Positions 41,726 through 51,358 are shown, counted from the stretch's first letter. The stretch is DNA of 64,000 bases from Isochrysis galbana (GCA_018136815.1 CM030937.1:1626679-1690678); one strand, 5' to 3'. The notes: generated from the letters alone by a model not told the origin. Made by a program: numbers and translations.

Positions 41726-42120
41726 CTAGAACGGCCTCGTGGCGCCCCTGGTCGCGGGTCGAAGTATTGCACTCACGGTTCGTCTTGGGGGCGTGCGAAT
41801 CTGGAAGGGCCCGCCCGTGCCCGTGAAGTGCAAACCGCAATAGATGCACTGCTTGCGCTTTGTGTCGCGGGCCCTTCCTGATTCCTCGTCCACTGTCGAC
41901 CACTCAATCAAGGGCTGTGCCCTCGAGCTGGTCGAGCGGGCGGCGTCCCCAAGCCTCCGACGCGTCGCTTGCCGGACAATCGTCGTCCGTCTCGGTGACT
42001 GCATTGCGTACGGCGTCGACATTCCCGCCCTCGCCGGCGCCCTCGCAATCCTCCTCGTCGGAGAGGTGGTGGGAACGACGCGCCAGCATGGCGAGCTGCG
42101 AGGGCGTGGGTGGCGGGTGC
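41726..42120 (-). pseudogene. Possible BED-finger transposase N-terminal remnant
   Basis: A minus-strand frame carries RKQCIYCGLHFTGTGGPFQI, a CX2C pair followed by the F-x-G-T/G-G context of BED-type fingers at the start of hAT transposases. It is preceded in another frame by an acidic segment (SDEEDCEGAGEGGNVD). Frames are broken and no start can be fixed. A host zinc-finger fragment is the alternative. Confidence 0.25.
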
Positions 42121-42618
42121 CGCTCTGCCGCTTCCCCCCTGCCTCTCTCTCGAACTCTCGAAAAACTCTTACTTTTCTTTTTGAGATGGTGGGTTTTGTT
42201 TTGGCCACCCTCCACGAATACGAATAGCTGATATAATAAGTGATTTGCCAAATTAGAGCCAATACTAATATAAGGCGCTAATATGTACTGATGCCCCAAC
42301 ACTGCTCCTCTCCTCCTCTCCTCTCTCCTCCTCTCGCCTCTCGCCCCTCGCCCCTCGCCCCTCAACCCTCAACCCTCAACCCTCAACCCCCCCCCCCCCC
42401 CTCCCCCCCCCGCGCCCCGCCGCGCCCCCCGCCCCCGCCCCCGCCCCCCCACCGCGCCTCGCCTTTACCCAAATTTCGTGCACATTTTTGTTGTTGAGCG
42501 AGCCCAAATTTTGCAAAACATTTCGCGAAAACCTGGCCGGGGCCAAAGGGCAGAGCTCAGGGGGGGGGGGGCAGACATAGGGGCCCGGGCGGCAGGACGA
42601 CAGACGACGGGGCGATAG
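42121..42618. other. CT/C-rich intergenic stretch
   Basis: Direct repeats of CCCTCAACCCT (42355-42390) and C-rich runs (42388-42450). No gene. Confidence 0.4.
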
Positions 42619-42830
42619 CCTACATGTGAAACACAGTCAAACTTCGAAATAAAACAGCGGCAAAAACAGTATGCAGTATGTTTTTTGCCGTCGAAAAAAA
42701 CAGAGAAAAACAGTGTAAAAAAACAAATGTGGCCGGGTAGGGGGGCCGCCCGAAATAAAACAGCGAAAAACATATGCTTTGGGCCTCCGACCTCCGAAAA
42801 AAAACACTGTTCCTGTGTTTCACATGTAGG
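42619..42830. mobile_element. 212-bp hAT-like MITE (TSD GGCGATAG)
   Basis: Perfect 18-bp TIRs (CCTACATGTGAAACACAG and complement) with an 8-bp duplication GGCGATAG at 42611-42618 and 42831-42838. The interior is rich in AAACAGCGAAAAACA-type subterminal words and has no ORF. A related solo right end (ACTGTTTTTCCCATCTAGG) occurs at 42978-42996 without a partner. Confidence 0.9.
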
Positions 42831-42877
42831 GGCGATAGCGATAGCGATAGCCGAAGGACCCCTTTTATTTTTGATTT

Positions 42878-42996
42878 TTGGTGTCCCCCCCCCCAGTACT
42901 GTTTTTCGGACTGTTTTTCACTGTTTTTGTACAAAGGCCCAAAACAGACTGTTTTTACTGTTTTTGGAGCCCCCTCCACTGTTTTTCCCATCTAGG
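42878..42996. mobile_element. Truncated hAT-like MITE end
   Basis: Four copies of CTGTTTTT-type subterminal words and a terminal TTTTTCCCATCTAGG that matches the right TIR at 37366-37380. The left end is missing, so no duplication can be tested. Confidence 0.4.
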
Positions 42997-43447
42997 CCCC
43001 CGAGAGCTATTTGGGGGGCGTTGGCTCCTGGGGGGTAACGGGGTAACTAACTTGGTAACTTGGTAACATGTACACAGCTTGTCAGCCGAACTCTAGAAGT
43101 TAAACTTTGGGTTGGCGGGTGAGGGAGGTACGCTCTCCCCAGTCGCCCGCGCGCGGGAAGAGCTCTCCTCGCAGCGCTCTCTCTCTCTCTCTCTCATCTC
43201 TCTCTCACTCCCTCCTCCCTCCCTCATCTCCGGTCTTTTAACACCTCCTTCTCATCTTTTCTACTCTCTCTATCTCTCCCTCTGGCTCGCTCGCTTACAC
43301 CCCGCCCCCCTCGCGCTCGCGCCCGCCCCCTCCCTGTCGCTTGATTCGACCCCCCCCACTCGTCTCCTGGAACCCCCCATCCGCCGCTTCCCTCCCGTCC
43401 CTATCTCCATCTGCCTCCGCCCCCTTCTCCCCCCCACCCGCTTCCCG
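42997..43447 (+). promoter_or_regulatory. CT-rich leader of the sugar-phosphate translocator gene
   Basis: Long pyrimidine tracts, including (CT)n at 43180-43207, lead up to the ATG at 43448. TGGTAACTTGGTAAC short repeats lie near 43040-43065. No specific site can be named. Confidence 0.35.
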
Positions 43448-45142
43448 ATGGCGCGGAGGCTGCTGCTGCTCTCCTCGTTGCTGCTGCTCTCTGCCCCGCT
43501 CCATGCTTCCGATGGCCGATGCATCTCGTGCGGCAAGCGGCCCCTCCGCCCCGTACGTCCTCCGCCGCAGCCGCCGCAGCCCCTCTCCCTCCGCGGTGGC
43601 TCCTCTCCCCTCCTCTCCAATCTGAAGATCCCGCTCGCCTTCACATGCTGGTACCTCTTCTCCATTGTCTACTCGATCGTGAACAAGGAGGTATAGCCGG
43701 CCCTCCGACAATGGGATCGATTGTACACGACCTCCGCACCTGACCATCCGCACGCATAGATCCGTCTTATCTACTGGTGCTGCTTCTCCGATCGGGAACA
43801 AGCGGCTCAGCACAAAGTGGGATGAGGGCGAGCCACCGCCGTGTGCCTGGCGACCAGACGCGCTACAAGCACACGCGCTCATGCACCCTCCCGCTCTTTC
43901 CACGGCAGGTCCTTTCATCGTGGAACTTCCCCTGCACATCCGCCGCTGCGCAGCTCCTGGTGGGCGTGCTCACGATCGGCGTGCTTTGGACGCCGATCCC
44001 TCTGCCCGGACGGGCGGTCCCGCTCCAGCTCCGCGCGCCACCCATCCTAAGCATCAGCGACCTGAAAAAACTTTCCACGGTCGCATCGTGCCTTGCAGCA
44101 GGCCACCTTCTCTCGACCGTCGCTCCGGCCTACGGAACCGTCGCCTTCACAAACGTTGTGAAGACAGCTGAGCCTCTCTTTACGTGTGCTTTCTCAGCCA
44201 TCTTTCTCGGCCAGACTTTCTCGCTCCCAGTCTACCTCTCGCTCATCCCGGTCATCTTTGGTGTGTGCTTGGCTACTGCCTCCGAGGTGTCCTTCTCCCT
44301 CATCTCGCTCATCTCCGGGTTGCTGTCTAATGTCGCATTCGCCATGCGCGCCATCACTGCCAAGAGTGTCATGCAGGGAGGCCAGCTCGGGAAGAATCTG
44401 ACGTCACAAAACCTTTACGGGGTGAGTCCGCGGACCTGCTATCTTGGCGTTCCAGGCAGGGCCAGCCACTCGAGCGCCGCGGTTGGTCGGCGATGGCCGC
44501 TCGCCATCGCCAAGCGTGCGCTTAGGCCAGTCGTAGCTGCTCACTCGTCCTCGATCTAGTGACGCAAGTCGTGCCAGCGCATTAGTTCTCGATCTGGCGC
44601 CGCATTGTAGGTCCTTACGGCGATGGCCCTCGCAATGTGCATTCCTGTCGCGGCCCTTGTGGAGGGACCGAAAATTATATCGGGCACGCGCGCGACCCTG
44701 GAATCGATCGGCACCTCCGCCTTCGTCAAGCGACTCTTGCTGTTGGGCACGTCTCACTACTTCTACAATGAGTGCGTAGTACCCCTGCTCGAGGCCGATC
44801 ACATCGTTGCACTGCTATTGCTCCCTGCCCTCGCACTTTGCCCTAGCAAGGATTTCTGCCCCGCCTGCACTCTCACCCCATGTATGTGCAGACATATCCC
44901 CGCCGACAACCCTTGAGCCTCAAGCCTCAACCTCGCTCCTGGTCTCAAACAGGTGCGCCTTTTTGGCGCTATCTTCGGTGCACCCCGTCACGCATGCCGT
45001 GGCGAACACAGTCAAGCGCATCGCTGTCATCATCATCTCGCTACTAGTCTTCCGCAATCCTCTCACTCTTCCCGGCGCGGTCGGGTCGGCCATGGCGATT
45101 GGCGGCGTCCTTCTCTACTCGCTCGCCAAGGCGCACAGCTGA
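43448..45142 (+). CDS. Triose-phosphate/phosphate translocator-family protein, plastid-targeted
   Basis: Four exons: 43448-43690, 43909-44421, 44611-44771, 44953-45142 (368 aa). Introns are GT-AG in phases 0, 0 and 2. The TPT family swaps triose phosphates, PEP or related sugars for phosphate across plastid envelopes. Seen: FTCWYLFSIVYSIVNKEVLS, the family start; GHLLSTVAPAYGTVAFTNVV and KTAEPLFTCAFSAIFLGQTF, the substrate-site blocks; and VTHAVANTVKRIAVIIISLL near the end, holding the conserved Lys-Arg pair. About ten helices are expected. Residues 1-20 are a signal peptide (MARRLLLLSSLLLLSAPLHA), then a Pro/Arg-rich transit-like stretch, again secondary-plastid style. The exact substrate is not decided by the visible residues. 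Confidence 0.88.
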
Positions 45143-46282
45143 GGGTGACACCTCAGCTCGCCCCTTAGTCGCTCCCGTCGGTATTGGATTTTCCAATAGC
45201 GACCGCGGCAATGGCCTAGTGTCCGGCATGCTGGGTAGCCAGCTGAGTCCACTACGAGTGAGGCCCGAATGAGCATTCGAAGCTCGTGAACTGGAAGCAT
45301 GGTGCTCCAGTCTCCAAGCGGCATGCAACCGGTCGCAATCGGCACCCATCATCAGAAGGAGTGGACGTGCCTTGTCCTTGGTTGTGTACCAGATGCATAC
45401 CATAAACGTGCGGCGGCGGAGGGAAGAGTGGGCAGCTCGCAACTCTCTCCTTCCTCGATCCACTCGCCTTCTCAACATGATACTATCCATGTCCCTCGTA
45501 TGTCACGGTTTGTTTTGCTCATTTTATTCAACGTATACTTTACATAAGGAAGTCTTGTCGGTGTTCGTTGTTGTGCGACAACGCCAAAGCAGCTGCCGTT
45601 CTCGCGATTCACCTCGGCGAGGAGCGCCAATGGAGGCTTCTAGCCCACAAGGACGGCGCGGTCGCAAAACGGATCGAGCTCTCGGCGGCAATCTCCCCTT
45701 TCACCAATATTCGGTAGTTTCTTTTTATGCCTCTTTGGCTTGGCGACGCTGATGCCATTGCCTTGCCGCACTGCCACTCATACGCATGGCATGAATATTA
45801 CTACTACATCACATGTGGGCCGACATGAGCCCCTTATTGTCATCTCTCGTTCCTCATTCTGATGTATCAATTTTGGGTTGTCAACGGTGGCAGTGCGTTG
45901 GCGTGGTGTCATCTTTAAAAAATGGCGGCAGTAGACTATTGGTATTTTCCCCGTCGTTCTTTCTTTTCTCTCGCCATTGTTTCTGGCGCGCTCGCTCGGA
46001 AGCACCCCCTCGTGTCTGTCCCTCGTGTGCCCTACCTCGTTCCGCTTGCTGTCATGCCCTCCGACCCCGCTCTCACGCCATGTAACAGGACCTATGCACA
46101 ACACTTCTTCATCACCATCACGCTCTCCCTCTCCCTCCACACACCACATTGCCCAAGCCCCAACATAGTCACACGCACAAGCAGCTCACAGCTCACACAC
46201 CCACAAGCACATTCACTCCATTGTCCATTGCCATTCCGCCTCGTCACAGCCCTGCTAGCCCACTCTCCCAGCCTGACAGGCA
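45143..46282. other. Intergenic stretch, no gene recognised
   Basis: This is the 3' flank of the translocator and neutral spacer. Open frames are short and lack domains. CA-rich sequence lies near 46130-46215. Confidence 0.4.
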
Positions 46283-46400
46283 AGGTCGTTTGCCTTCATT
46301 TGGTACCCCTCGTTTCCAAATACGCGATGCGCCGCTCCCGGCACAAAAAAAATCTTCTAGTATTTGAGCAAAGGCACCCACCTCACAGTGCTCAACCATG
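46283..46400 (+). repeat. Dispersed repeat unit R1, copy 2
   Basis: GGTCGTTTGCCTTCATTTGG then CAAATACGCGATGCGCC, AAATCTTCTAGTATTTGAG and CACCTCACAGTGCTCAACC, in the same order as around 20226-20588 but uninterrupted. It is followed immediately by unit R2. Confidence 0.75.
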
Positions 46401-46404
46401 TCTA

Positions 46405-46570
46405 AGACCAAAAGCGTTCAATTATCCCCATTCCTGCTAACACCTTTCGTTGTCACCTGGAGGTTACTTGACTCAACTTGACACTTCACATGTTGAAACC
46501 CACACGTGGTCTAACTCCATTCACTCGACTTGTGGCAGGGTCGATATCTCGTTGAAATTCACGATCCACG
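46405..46570 (+). repeat. Dispersed repeat unit R2, copy 2
   Basis: Matches 14955-15120 over its full length with scattered changes. R1 and R2 together form the leader of the ankyrin ORF that starts at 46699. Confidence 0.75.
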
Positions 46571-46698
46571 TCTCACACCAAAGAGCACTGATGAGTGTAT
46601 GTCCACACCAAAGAGCACCGACCCTCTCCCTTCAGAGCCCTCCTCTCCCTTCAGAGCCCTCCTCTCCCCTGTCGCCCTCCCCGTGTACCAGAATCGCG

Positions 46699-47271
46699 AT
46701 GGCCTCCTCTTCTGTGAAGCGTCCTATGGAACCAGACGAAGAGCCCCGTCAAGTGTCACCTCACCCGTGTGCACGTCGCAACGGGAAGCTTCTGTGGGAG
46801 TATTGCACTACGAATCAATTCCCACCTATAGAGGACTTGGGCCAGGACATCGACTTTATGTATGTAGATGATTGCCATCAGACCACTTCACTGATCGAGG
46901 CATCTTCTCGCGGGCATTTCTGGTGCGTAAAGAAAACATTGGAGTTGTTCAAGGATCGACAGAAGAGTGCATCTGCATTGGTGACGTTTGTCAACCAGGT
47001 TGGAGCTACCCAGAAGCAGACCGCCCTTATCATGGCTGCCAAGCGAGGGCATGCTCATATTGTGGTTGAACTCCTCAATGCCGGTGCCATGATTGAGGCT
47101 ATGGATGATGATGGATATACTCCTCTACTTCATGCCTGTAAGATGAATCACATAGAAGTGACCGAAGTGCTCCTTGCGAATGGTGCTCACATCAGCAACA
47201 ACGACATTCATCAGATGACCAACGATGACACAATGATCGATCTACTGACGCGTGCAGGCCCTAGATGTTAA
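46699..47271 (+). CDS. Short ankyrin-repeat protein, intronless
   Basis: The ATG at 46699 (MASSSVKRPMEPDEEPRQ) opens 190 codons. Three to four ankyrin repeats are clear: TSLIEASSRGHFWCVKKTLE, then QTALIMAAKRGHAHIVVELL and YTPLLHACKMNHIEVTEVLL. Codon use is less GC-biased than in the intron-bearing genes. The stop codon lies 12 bp inside a hAT-like MITE whose 8-bp duplication spans the codons just before it. Without the insertion the frame would also end within two codons, so the protein is barely changed. Ankyrin repeats bind other proteins; the partner is unknown. Repeated upstream units R1/R2 hint at a duplicated gene cassette. Confidence 0.65.
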   Translation: MASSSVKRPMEPDEEPRQVSPHPCARRNGKLLWEYCTTNQFPPIEDLGQDIDFMYVDDCHQTTSLIEASSRGHFWCVKKTLELFKDRQKSASALVTFVNQVGATQKQTALIMAAKRGHAHIVVELLNAGAMIEAMDDDGYTPLLHACKMNHIEVTEVLLANGAHISNNDIHQMTNDDTMIDLLTRAGPRC

Positions 47272-47763
47272 ACACAGGAACAGTGTGTTTCTACGGAAGC
47301 CAAAAACAGTGTTTTTCACCGTGTTTCTAGGAGACCCCCATGTCCGGAACAGAGGGTTGCGCGCTGCGGGCGCGCGGTGTGAGTGAGCTGCGAGCGAGGC
47401 CATAGCCATAGCATAATCAATCCCGCCACCTGATTGCGTGGCCTCCCACCTGCACCACTACACCACTAGCTACCACCACCTACCACCTAGCACCTAGTTG
47501 GATGCAAGACAATCAATCATCAATCACAATCATCCTTGACAATTACAATTACAATTACACTCCCACAGGAACTACCGGTAGCTGTGAGCTATGAGCCTAC
47601 GGGAGATGGATATAAATATATATGTATAATATAATACTACTATCTATATATAAATATATGACCCGCTGTTTTCGGTACTGTGTTTCACCGTGTTTCCAAA
47701 AAAGCCAAAAACAGCTGTTTTTGGTGTGTTTCTAGACCTTACCCACCGTGTTTAACATCTAGG
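47260..47763. mobile_element. 504-bp hAT-like MITE (TSD GTGCAGGC)
   Basis: 16-bp TIRs (CCTAGATGTTAAACAC and complement) with an 8-bp duplication GTGCAGGC at 47252-47259 and 47764-47771. Subterminal AAACAGTG/CTGTTTTT words resemble those of the 42619 element. The interior has AT-rich and ACCACCTA-rich segments and no transposase. Confidence 0.9.
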
Positions 47764-47771
47764 GTGCAGGC

Positions 47772-48169
47772 GCTTGAGAGGACCTCCCCAAACTTGGGTG
47801 CATTTCGGTATACGAGTAGTGGGATGGGAATGGGAGTTTTATTATTTGAAGGGGAGAGATCCATAGTCCACGGTGTGATACCTTACAAAAAAACTGTCAT
47901 TGTAATAGGTACATTCTATACCATGACGTATTACACGAAGCTTCCGTGGCTCGCTGTAGGTGTGCGACAGGTTCACCCGTGGGTACTGAGGACGGTCCCC
48001 GCCCCGGGGGTGGAATGACGTTCATTGGTAGTCTTATCGTATTGATCGGCCAGTTGGTGGAGTGGGTGGGTGGGCAGTTGGTCGAGTGAGTGGGCAGTTT
48101 GGGTGGTCAAGTGGATGGGCAGTTTCAAGTGGATGAGCAGTTGGTGGATTGGGTTGGCAGTTGGTGGAT
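47772..48169. other. Intergenic stretch with GTGGGTGGGCAGTTGG-type repeats
   Basis: Imperfect direct repeats of GTGGATGGGCAGTTTG and GCAGTTGGTGGATTGG at 48050-48170. No gene. Confidence 0.4.
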
Positions 48170-48382
48170 TGGTCCGTCACGCGCGCTCACGCTCTACCCG
48201 TAAAGAATTGGCGGTCGCGCCCGCGGGGGGATCGGTTCCTTTATATCTAAGCTACATTCGGCATTTGATTCCCGCCCGATGCAGCGCCGTGTCGGGCTGC
48301 CGACAGTCCGACCACCCCCTGACCCTCTTGCATCATTGCCCGCGCAGCCCACCCAGCTCCTCACAGCGCGTGCACGCGGCTA
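48170..48382 (-). mobile_element. Inverted copy of part of the TAGGGCGGTC element interior
   Basis: About 210 bases (CACGCGCGCTCACGCTCTAC ... GGATCGGTTCCTTTATATC ... CGTGTCGGGCTGCCGACAG) are the near-identical reverse complement of 35926-36136. They include the same Cys/His-spaced peptide in translation. No TIRs were found around this copy. Confidence 0.75.
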
Positions 48383-49051
48383 CCCTGGCTGCCAAGAATA
48401 TTAAAAGGTTTTTTTCTTCGTTCTCGTGCGGGCACGTGGTGCCTGCGTGCGCCATGGCCCCTCTCTGGGGGTCCCTCTGGTCCTCCTAGATCTAGATAGA
48501 GGGCCAGCTGAGGCAGCTCAGGGGGCAATGGAGGCTGGGGCCGGGCCCCTGGCCCCTGGCCTCTCCTCCTCTCTCCTGCCTCTCGCCTCTCCCTCACTCG
48601 TCTCGCCGGTCGCCGGCCCAGGGTGCTTGCCTTCCTGGCGGCTCAGGCGGTCTGTGGCTTAGTGGTGAAAGGGCGGAGTCAGTACGATGGGAGGCCAGAG
48701 CAGGCGGATGCGTGCGGCGCGCGTCGCGCGCGTCGCGAGAGTCTAGACTGGAATGATGATTGCTCAGCCCCTGCCAAAGGGCAGGGGCTGAGGGTGGTTG
48801 TGCAGTTGTGCAGGCTCACCCAGGGGCCCAGGGGGGGTCTGCGATGGAGGGAGGGGGGCGCGAGGTCCCCATTGACCCCTACTTATAAAGGTAGGTTCTT
48901 CTGAAAGGGGTGGATTCGGATCTCGCGAAGGCACTTTCTTGTTTCTCCGATGCTACCGACATCCGTGTATATGTATGCGTGCGACAGATGCCGTTGCTGC
49001 GCCAGCAAAAAATGACTCCTCATGCTTGAAAGTTTGTCATCGCCCGTATTT
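48383..49051. other. Intergenic stretch, no gene recognised
   Basis: G-rich stretch near 48820-48870 and an AATATTAAAAGGTTTTTTTC motif at 48398 that resembles 55381. No coding signal. The last part is the 3' flank of the methyltransferase gene. Confidence 0.35.
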
Positions 49052-49903
49052 TCACTTACCCTTTGCTACACTGGTCACTTGGGAGTTATAGATATTTGTC
49101 GCCGTGGAGTTTGGTGGATAACATGGAGGCGCCAATGTGGCTGTGCCGGTACGCAAACGAGAATTAGGGTCATGAAGACCTAACTCGTACACATACACAG
49201 GGATATTTGCCCCTGTTCGCTGCACACATTTCAGCCGCTCTTTCAGGCCAGCAGCGCGTGCCTGCTCGAGGAAGTCGCCTTGTTTGTGCTTCCCGTCTTC
49301 CGTGCGCGCTTGCCAGCTTATGAAGATGCGCGTGCCCTCGTTGGTGTGGCGGCGTATGGTCTCCACGAGAGATGGATAGAATTGGCTCAGGTACATAACC
49401 TCACACCCGATAATCACGTCCCATTTCCCAGGCAGGACAGTACCTTCCTCCCAGTCAAGCTCTACACACTCGACATCTAACTCCGATACCTTGCCGCGCG
49501 CCAGATCGGCCTCAGCTGTGCAAGGGAAGCGCTTTTGGTTACGCAGCACATTCCTCATCAGCAGGTCGAGCATGCCCCGTCGATCGGTGGCAGTGACGCA
49601 GGCTCCTCGCTGTGCCATCTTGAGTGCAAGCCATCCGGTCCCCGATCCGAGCTCCAGCACGCGCGCGCCCTGCCACTCGACGCCAAAGTCACCGAGGGCG
49701 GATGCAAGCAGCCCAGACGCCTCCCACACGGTGCCCCCTGTCAGCTGCGGGCGCTCCTCCTGTAGCACAACGATATCGTCGCCGGTGCCACCGGGTGGGG
49801 GGCACGTTCGTGCGCTCCCCGCCTCCTCCTCCACATACAGCACCAGCATGCTCAGCCGCACCGCTGAACCCGAGACGGCCGACACGCGCAGCCGGCAGCC
49901 CAT
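49052..49903 (-). CDS. METTL21/Methyltransf_16-like protein methyltransferase
   Basis: Single exon of 283 aa from the ATG at 49903. TVWEASGLLASAL and VLELGSGTGWLALKMAQRGA form the SAM-binding motif I with the W-x-x-S/A-x-L lead-in characteristic of Methyltransf_16. VTATDRRGMLDLLMRNV is post-I. ELDWEE then WDVIIGCEVMYLSQFYPSLV is motif IV, and IFISWQART follows. Relatives (METTL21, FAM86, EEF-KMTs) trimethylate lysines on chaperones and translation factors; the substrate is not readable here. The ~55-residue N-terminal segment has no clear targeting signal. The tail after residue 240 is poorly conserved. Upstream lies a GAGTACTC cluster and a MITE. Confidence 0.8.
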   Translation of the reverse strand: MGCRLRVSAVSGSAVRLSMLVLYVEEEAGSARTCPPPGGTGDDIVVLQEERPQLTGGTVWEASGLLASALGDFGVEWQGARVLELGSGTGWLALKMAQRGACVTATDRRGMLDLLMRNVLRNQKRFPCTAEADLARGKVSELDVECVELDWEEGTVLPGKWDVIIGCEVMYLSQFYPSLVETIRRHTNEGTRIFISWQARTEDGKHKQGDFLEQARAAGLKERLKCVQRTGANIPVYVYELGLHDPNSRLRTGTATLAPPCYPPNSTATNIYNSQVTSVAKGK

Positions 49904-50059
49904 CGTCGTCGACTGACGAGGACACTCCACGTTCTTACTCCCGAAGGACAGGATAAAGGATAAAGCCTCGCGCGGGAAGATTCTCGCGCGGAGCGGCGAG
50001 GAGGCACAAAAAGTCGATGTGAACACAACAGATGGAAGATGGAGGAGCAAGCGGCTCTC

Positions 50060-50089
50060 TACTAGAGTAGAGTCGAGTACTCCTACTCC
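50060..50089. promoter_or_regulatory. CTAGAGTAGAGTCGAGTACTCC cluster upstream of the methyltransferase
   Basis: CTAGAGTA, GAGTCGAGTACTC and TACTCC words lie about 160-185 bp before the methyltransferase ATG (minus strand). They abut the MITE at 50090, exactly as at the BTB promoter. Confidence 0.35.
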
Positions 50090-50397
50090 TACAAGTAGAC
50101 GGTAAAAGAAAATCACGCGCGTTCACTTAGGGGCAGGGGGGTGAGTCTGTAGCTGACGGGTGTTCATTGTCGCGCGCCGTGAGTTGGGTGTGTTCGCGGC
50201 GTAGCCGCGAGGTGCATTTCGTTGTTTCGCTTAGATAAGAGCCGCGTTTACGCGGCGAGAGAAAAATTTTCAGGGTTTTGACAGTGTTCACTTTGGGGGT
50301 CAAGGGAGTAGTAGGTAGTTGACAATGTTCAAACGGTCAAAAAGTTTGAGTTGAGTTGGCATGTTCGCGTTCGACTTTTTTTTACCACCTACTTGTA
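50090..50397. mobile_element. 308-bp MITE with TACAAGTAG inverted repeats (copy B)
   Basis: The left TIR TACAAGTAGACGGTA and right TACCACCTACTTGTA differ at two of 15 positions. Compared with copy A (10315-10594) the interior is inverted: AGTGTTCACTTTGGGGGTCA, GGTCAAAAAGTTTGAGTT and GCCGCGTTTACGCGGC-like sequence are shared. It lies between the divergent methyltransferase and GYF genes. Confidence 0.7.
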
Positions 50398-50424
50398 CTC
50401 ACTACCACCTCTACTTTACTTCTG

Positions 50425-50555
50425 CTACGGAGTAGCTTCATAGTCTAGAGTCTAGAGAGAAGATAGAGTGGAAGTACTTTACTCTACTCTACTCCACTCT
50501 AAAGTACAGTAGAGTACAGAGAAGCGAAGAGGTGAGTAGTCGTACATACGAGTTC

Positions 50556-50600
<45 letters not shown>

Positions 50601-50613
50601 GACGAGGCGCGGG
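50425..50613 (+). promoter_or_regulatory. TACTC/GAGTA cluster and 41-base poly-C before the GYF gene
   Basis: Dense TACTTTACTCTACTCTACTC, CTAGAGTCTAGAG and GTAGAGTACAGAG words (50425-50525) are followed by an uninterrupted run of 41 C (50558-50598) that ends 15 bases before the ATG. The run length may be unreliable in the assembly. Confidence 0.4.
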
Positions 50614-51358
50614 ATGGCTGCGGACGGCGTCCGTCGCGCCGACCTCTGGTGCTACATCGACGATGGCGGGAGCGTGCAGGGCCCATACGCGTCGAGCGCG
50701 ATGCGCGGCTGGCTGATCGCGGGCTACCTGCGCCTCAGCACACGAGTTGCGCCCAGCTCGTACGGAGAGATGCCCGAGCAGACGGAGTTTGCAGAGATCA
50801 GTGCCCTGTGGAGCCATCCACAAGAGCAGGTGAGCGCGCATGCCTCGCTCGCCCGCGCGCGCGCGGTGTAACCTGTGCCCACAGGACTCACACGGAAGTC
50901 CGCGTCACATGCAGGCGTTCTCGCCCGCCGATCCGCCAGCCAGTGTGGCCGATCCGTACGCAGAGGCGACGCATGGCAACGAGGAAAGCGCTTATGGCGA
51001 GCAAGAGGCCGGGCAGAACTACCTCGGACCTCTATCTAGGCCAAAGAATGCTGTTCGGTCATCACCATACGGCGATACAAGTAGACGCGATCATCGTGGA
51101 GGAGGAGGCGCGACGGAGTCCTTCGGGAGAGGCAGCAGTGCAAGCGGAAGGGGCCGCGGGCAAGGCGGGAAGGGTGGGAAGGGTGGGGCAGCTAGAGGGG
51201 GCGGCAAAGGAGGGGGAGGCAAGGGCTCAGGTCGAGTTCCGCCGCATTTGTTGCGGTATCAGGCATTTGCATCGGTGGGTCAAACTGGCTTCATGGGAGG
51301 CGGAGCGATGGGGTATCATGAAGGGAAGCCGAAACCGAACTCGGCTGGCCCTCGGTGA
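50614..51358 (+). CDS. GYF-domain protein with RG/GK-rich tail
   Basis: Two exons, 50614-50829 and 50885-51358 (229 aa), with a 55-bp phase-0 GT-AG intron. Residues 8-70 form a GYF domain: LWCYIDDGGSVQGPYASSAM, then RGWLIAGYLRLSTRVAPSSY and FAEISALWSHP. This is the W-x-Y...GP[FY]-x-x-x-M-x-x-W-x-x-x-G-Y pattern, here with Leu in place of the final Phe. GYF domains bind proline-rich peptides in splicing and mRNA-turnover factors. The second half is low complexity with GRGSSASGRGRGQGGKGGKG, an RGG-like region that commonly binds RNA, then a conserved-looking end (VPPHLLRYQAFASVGQTGFM). A role in RNA metabolism is inferred. Confidence 0.8.
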
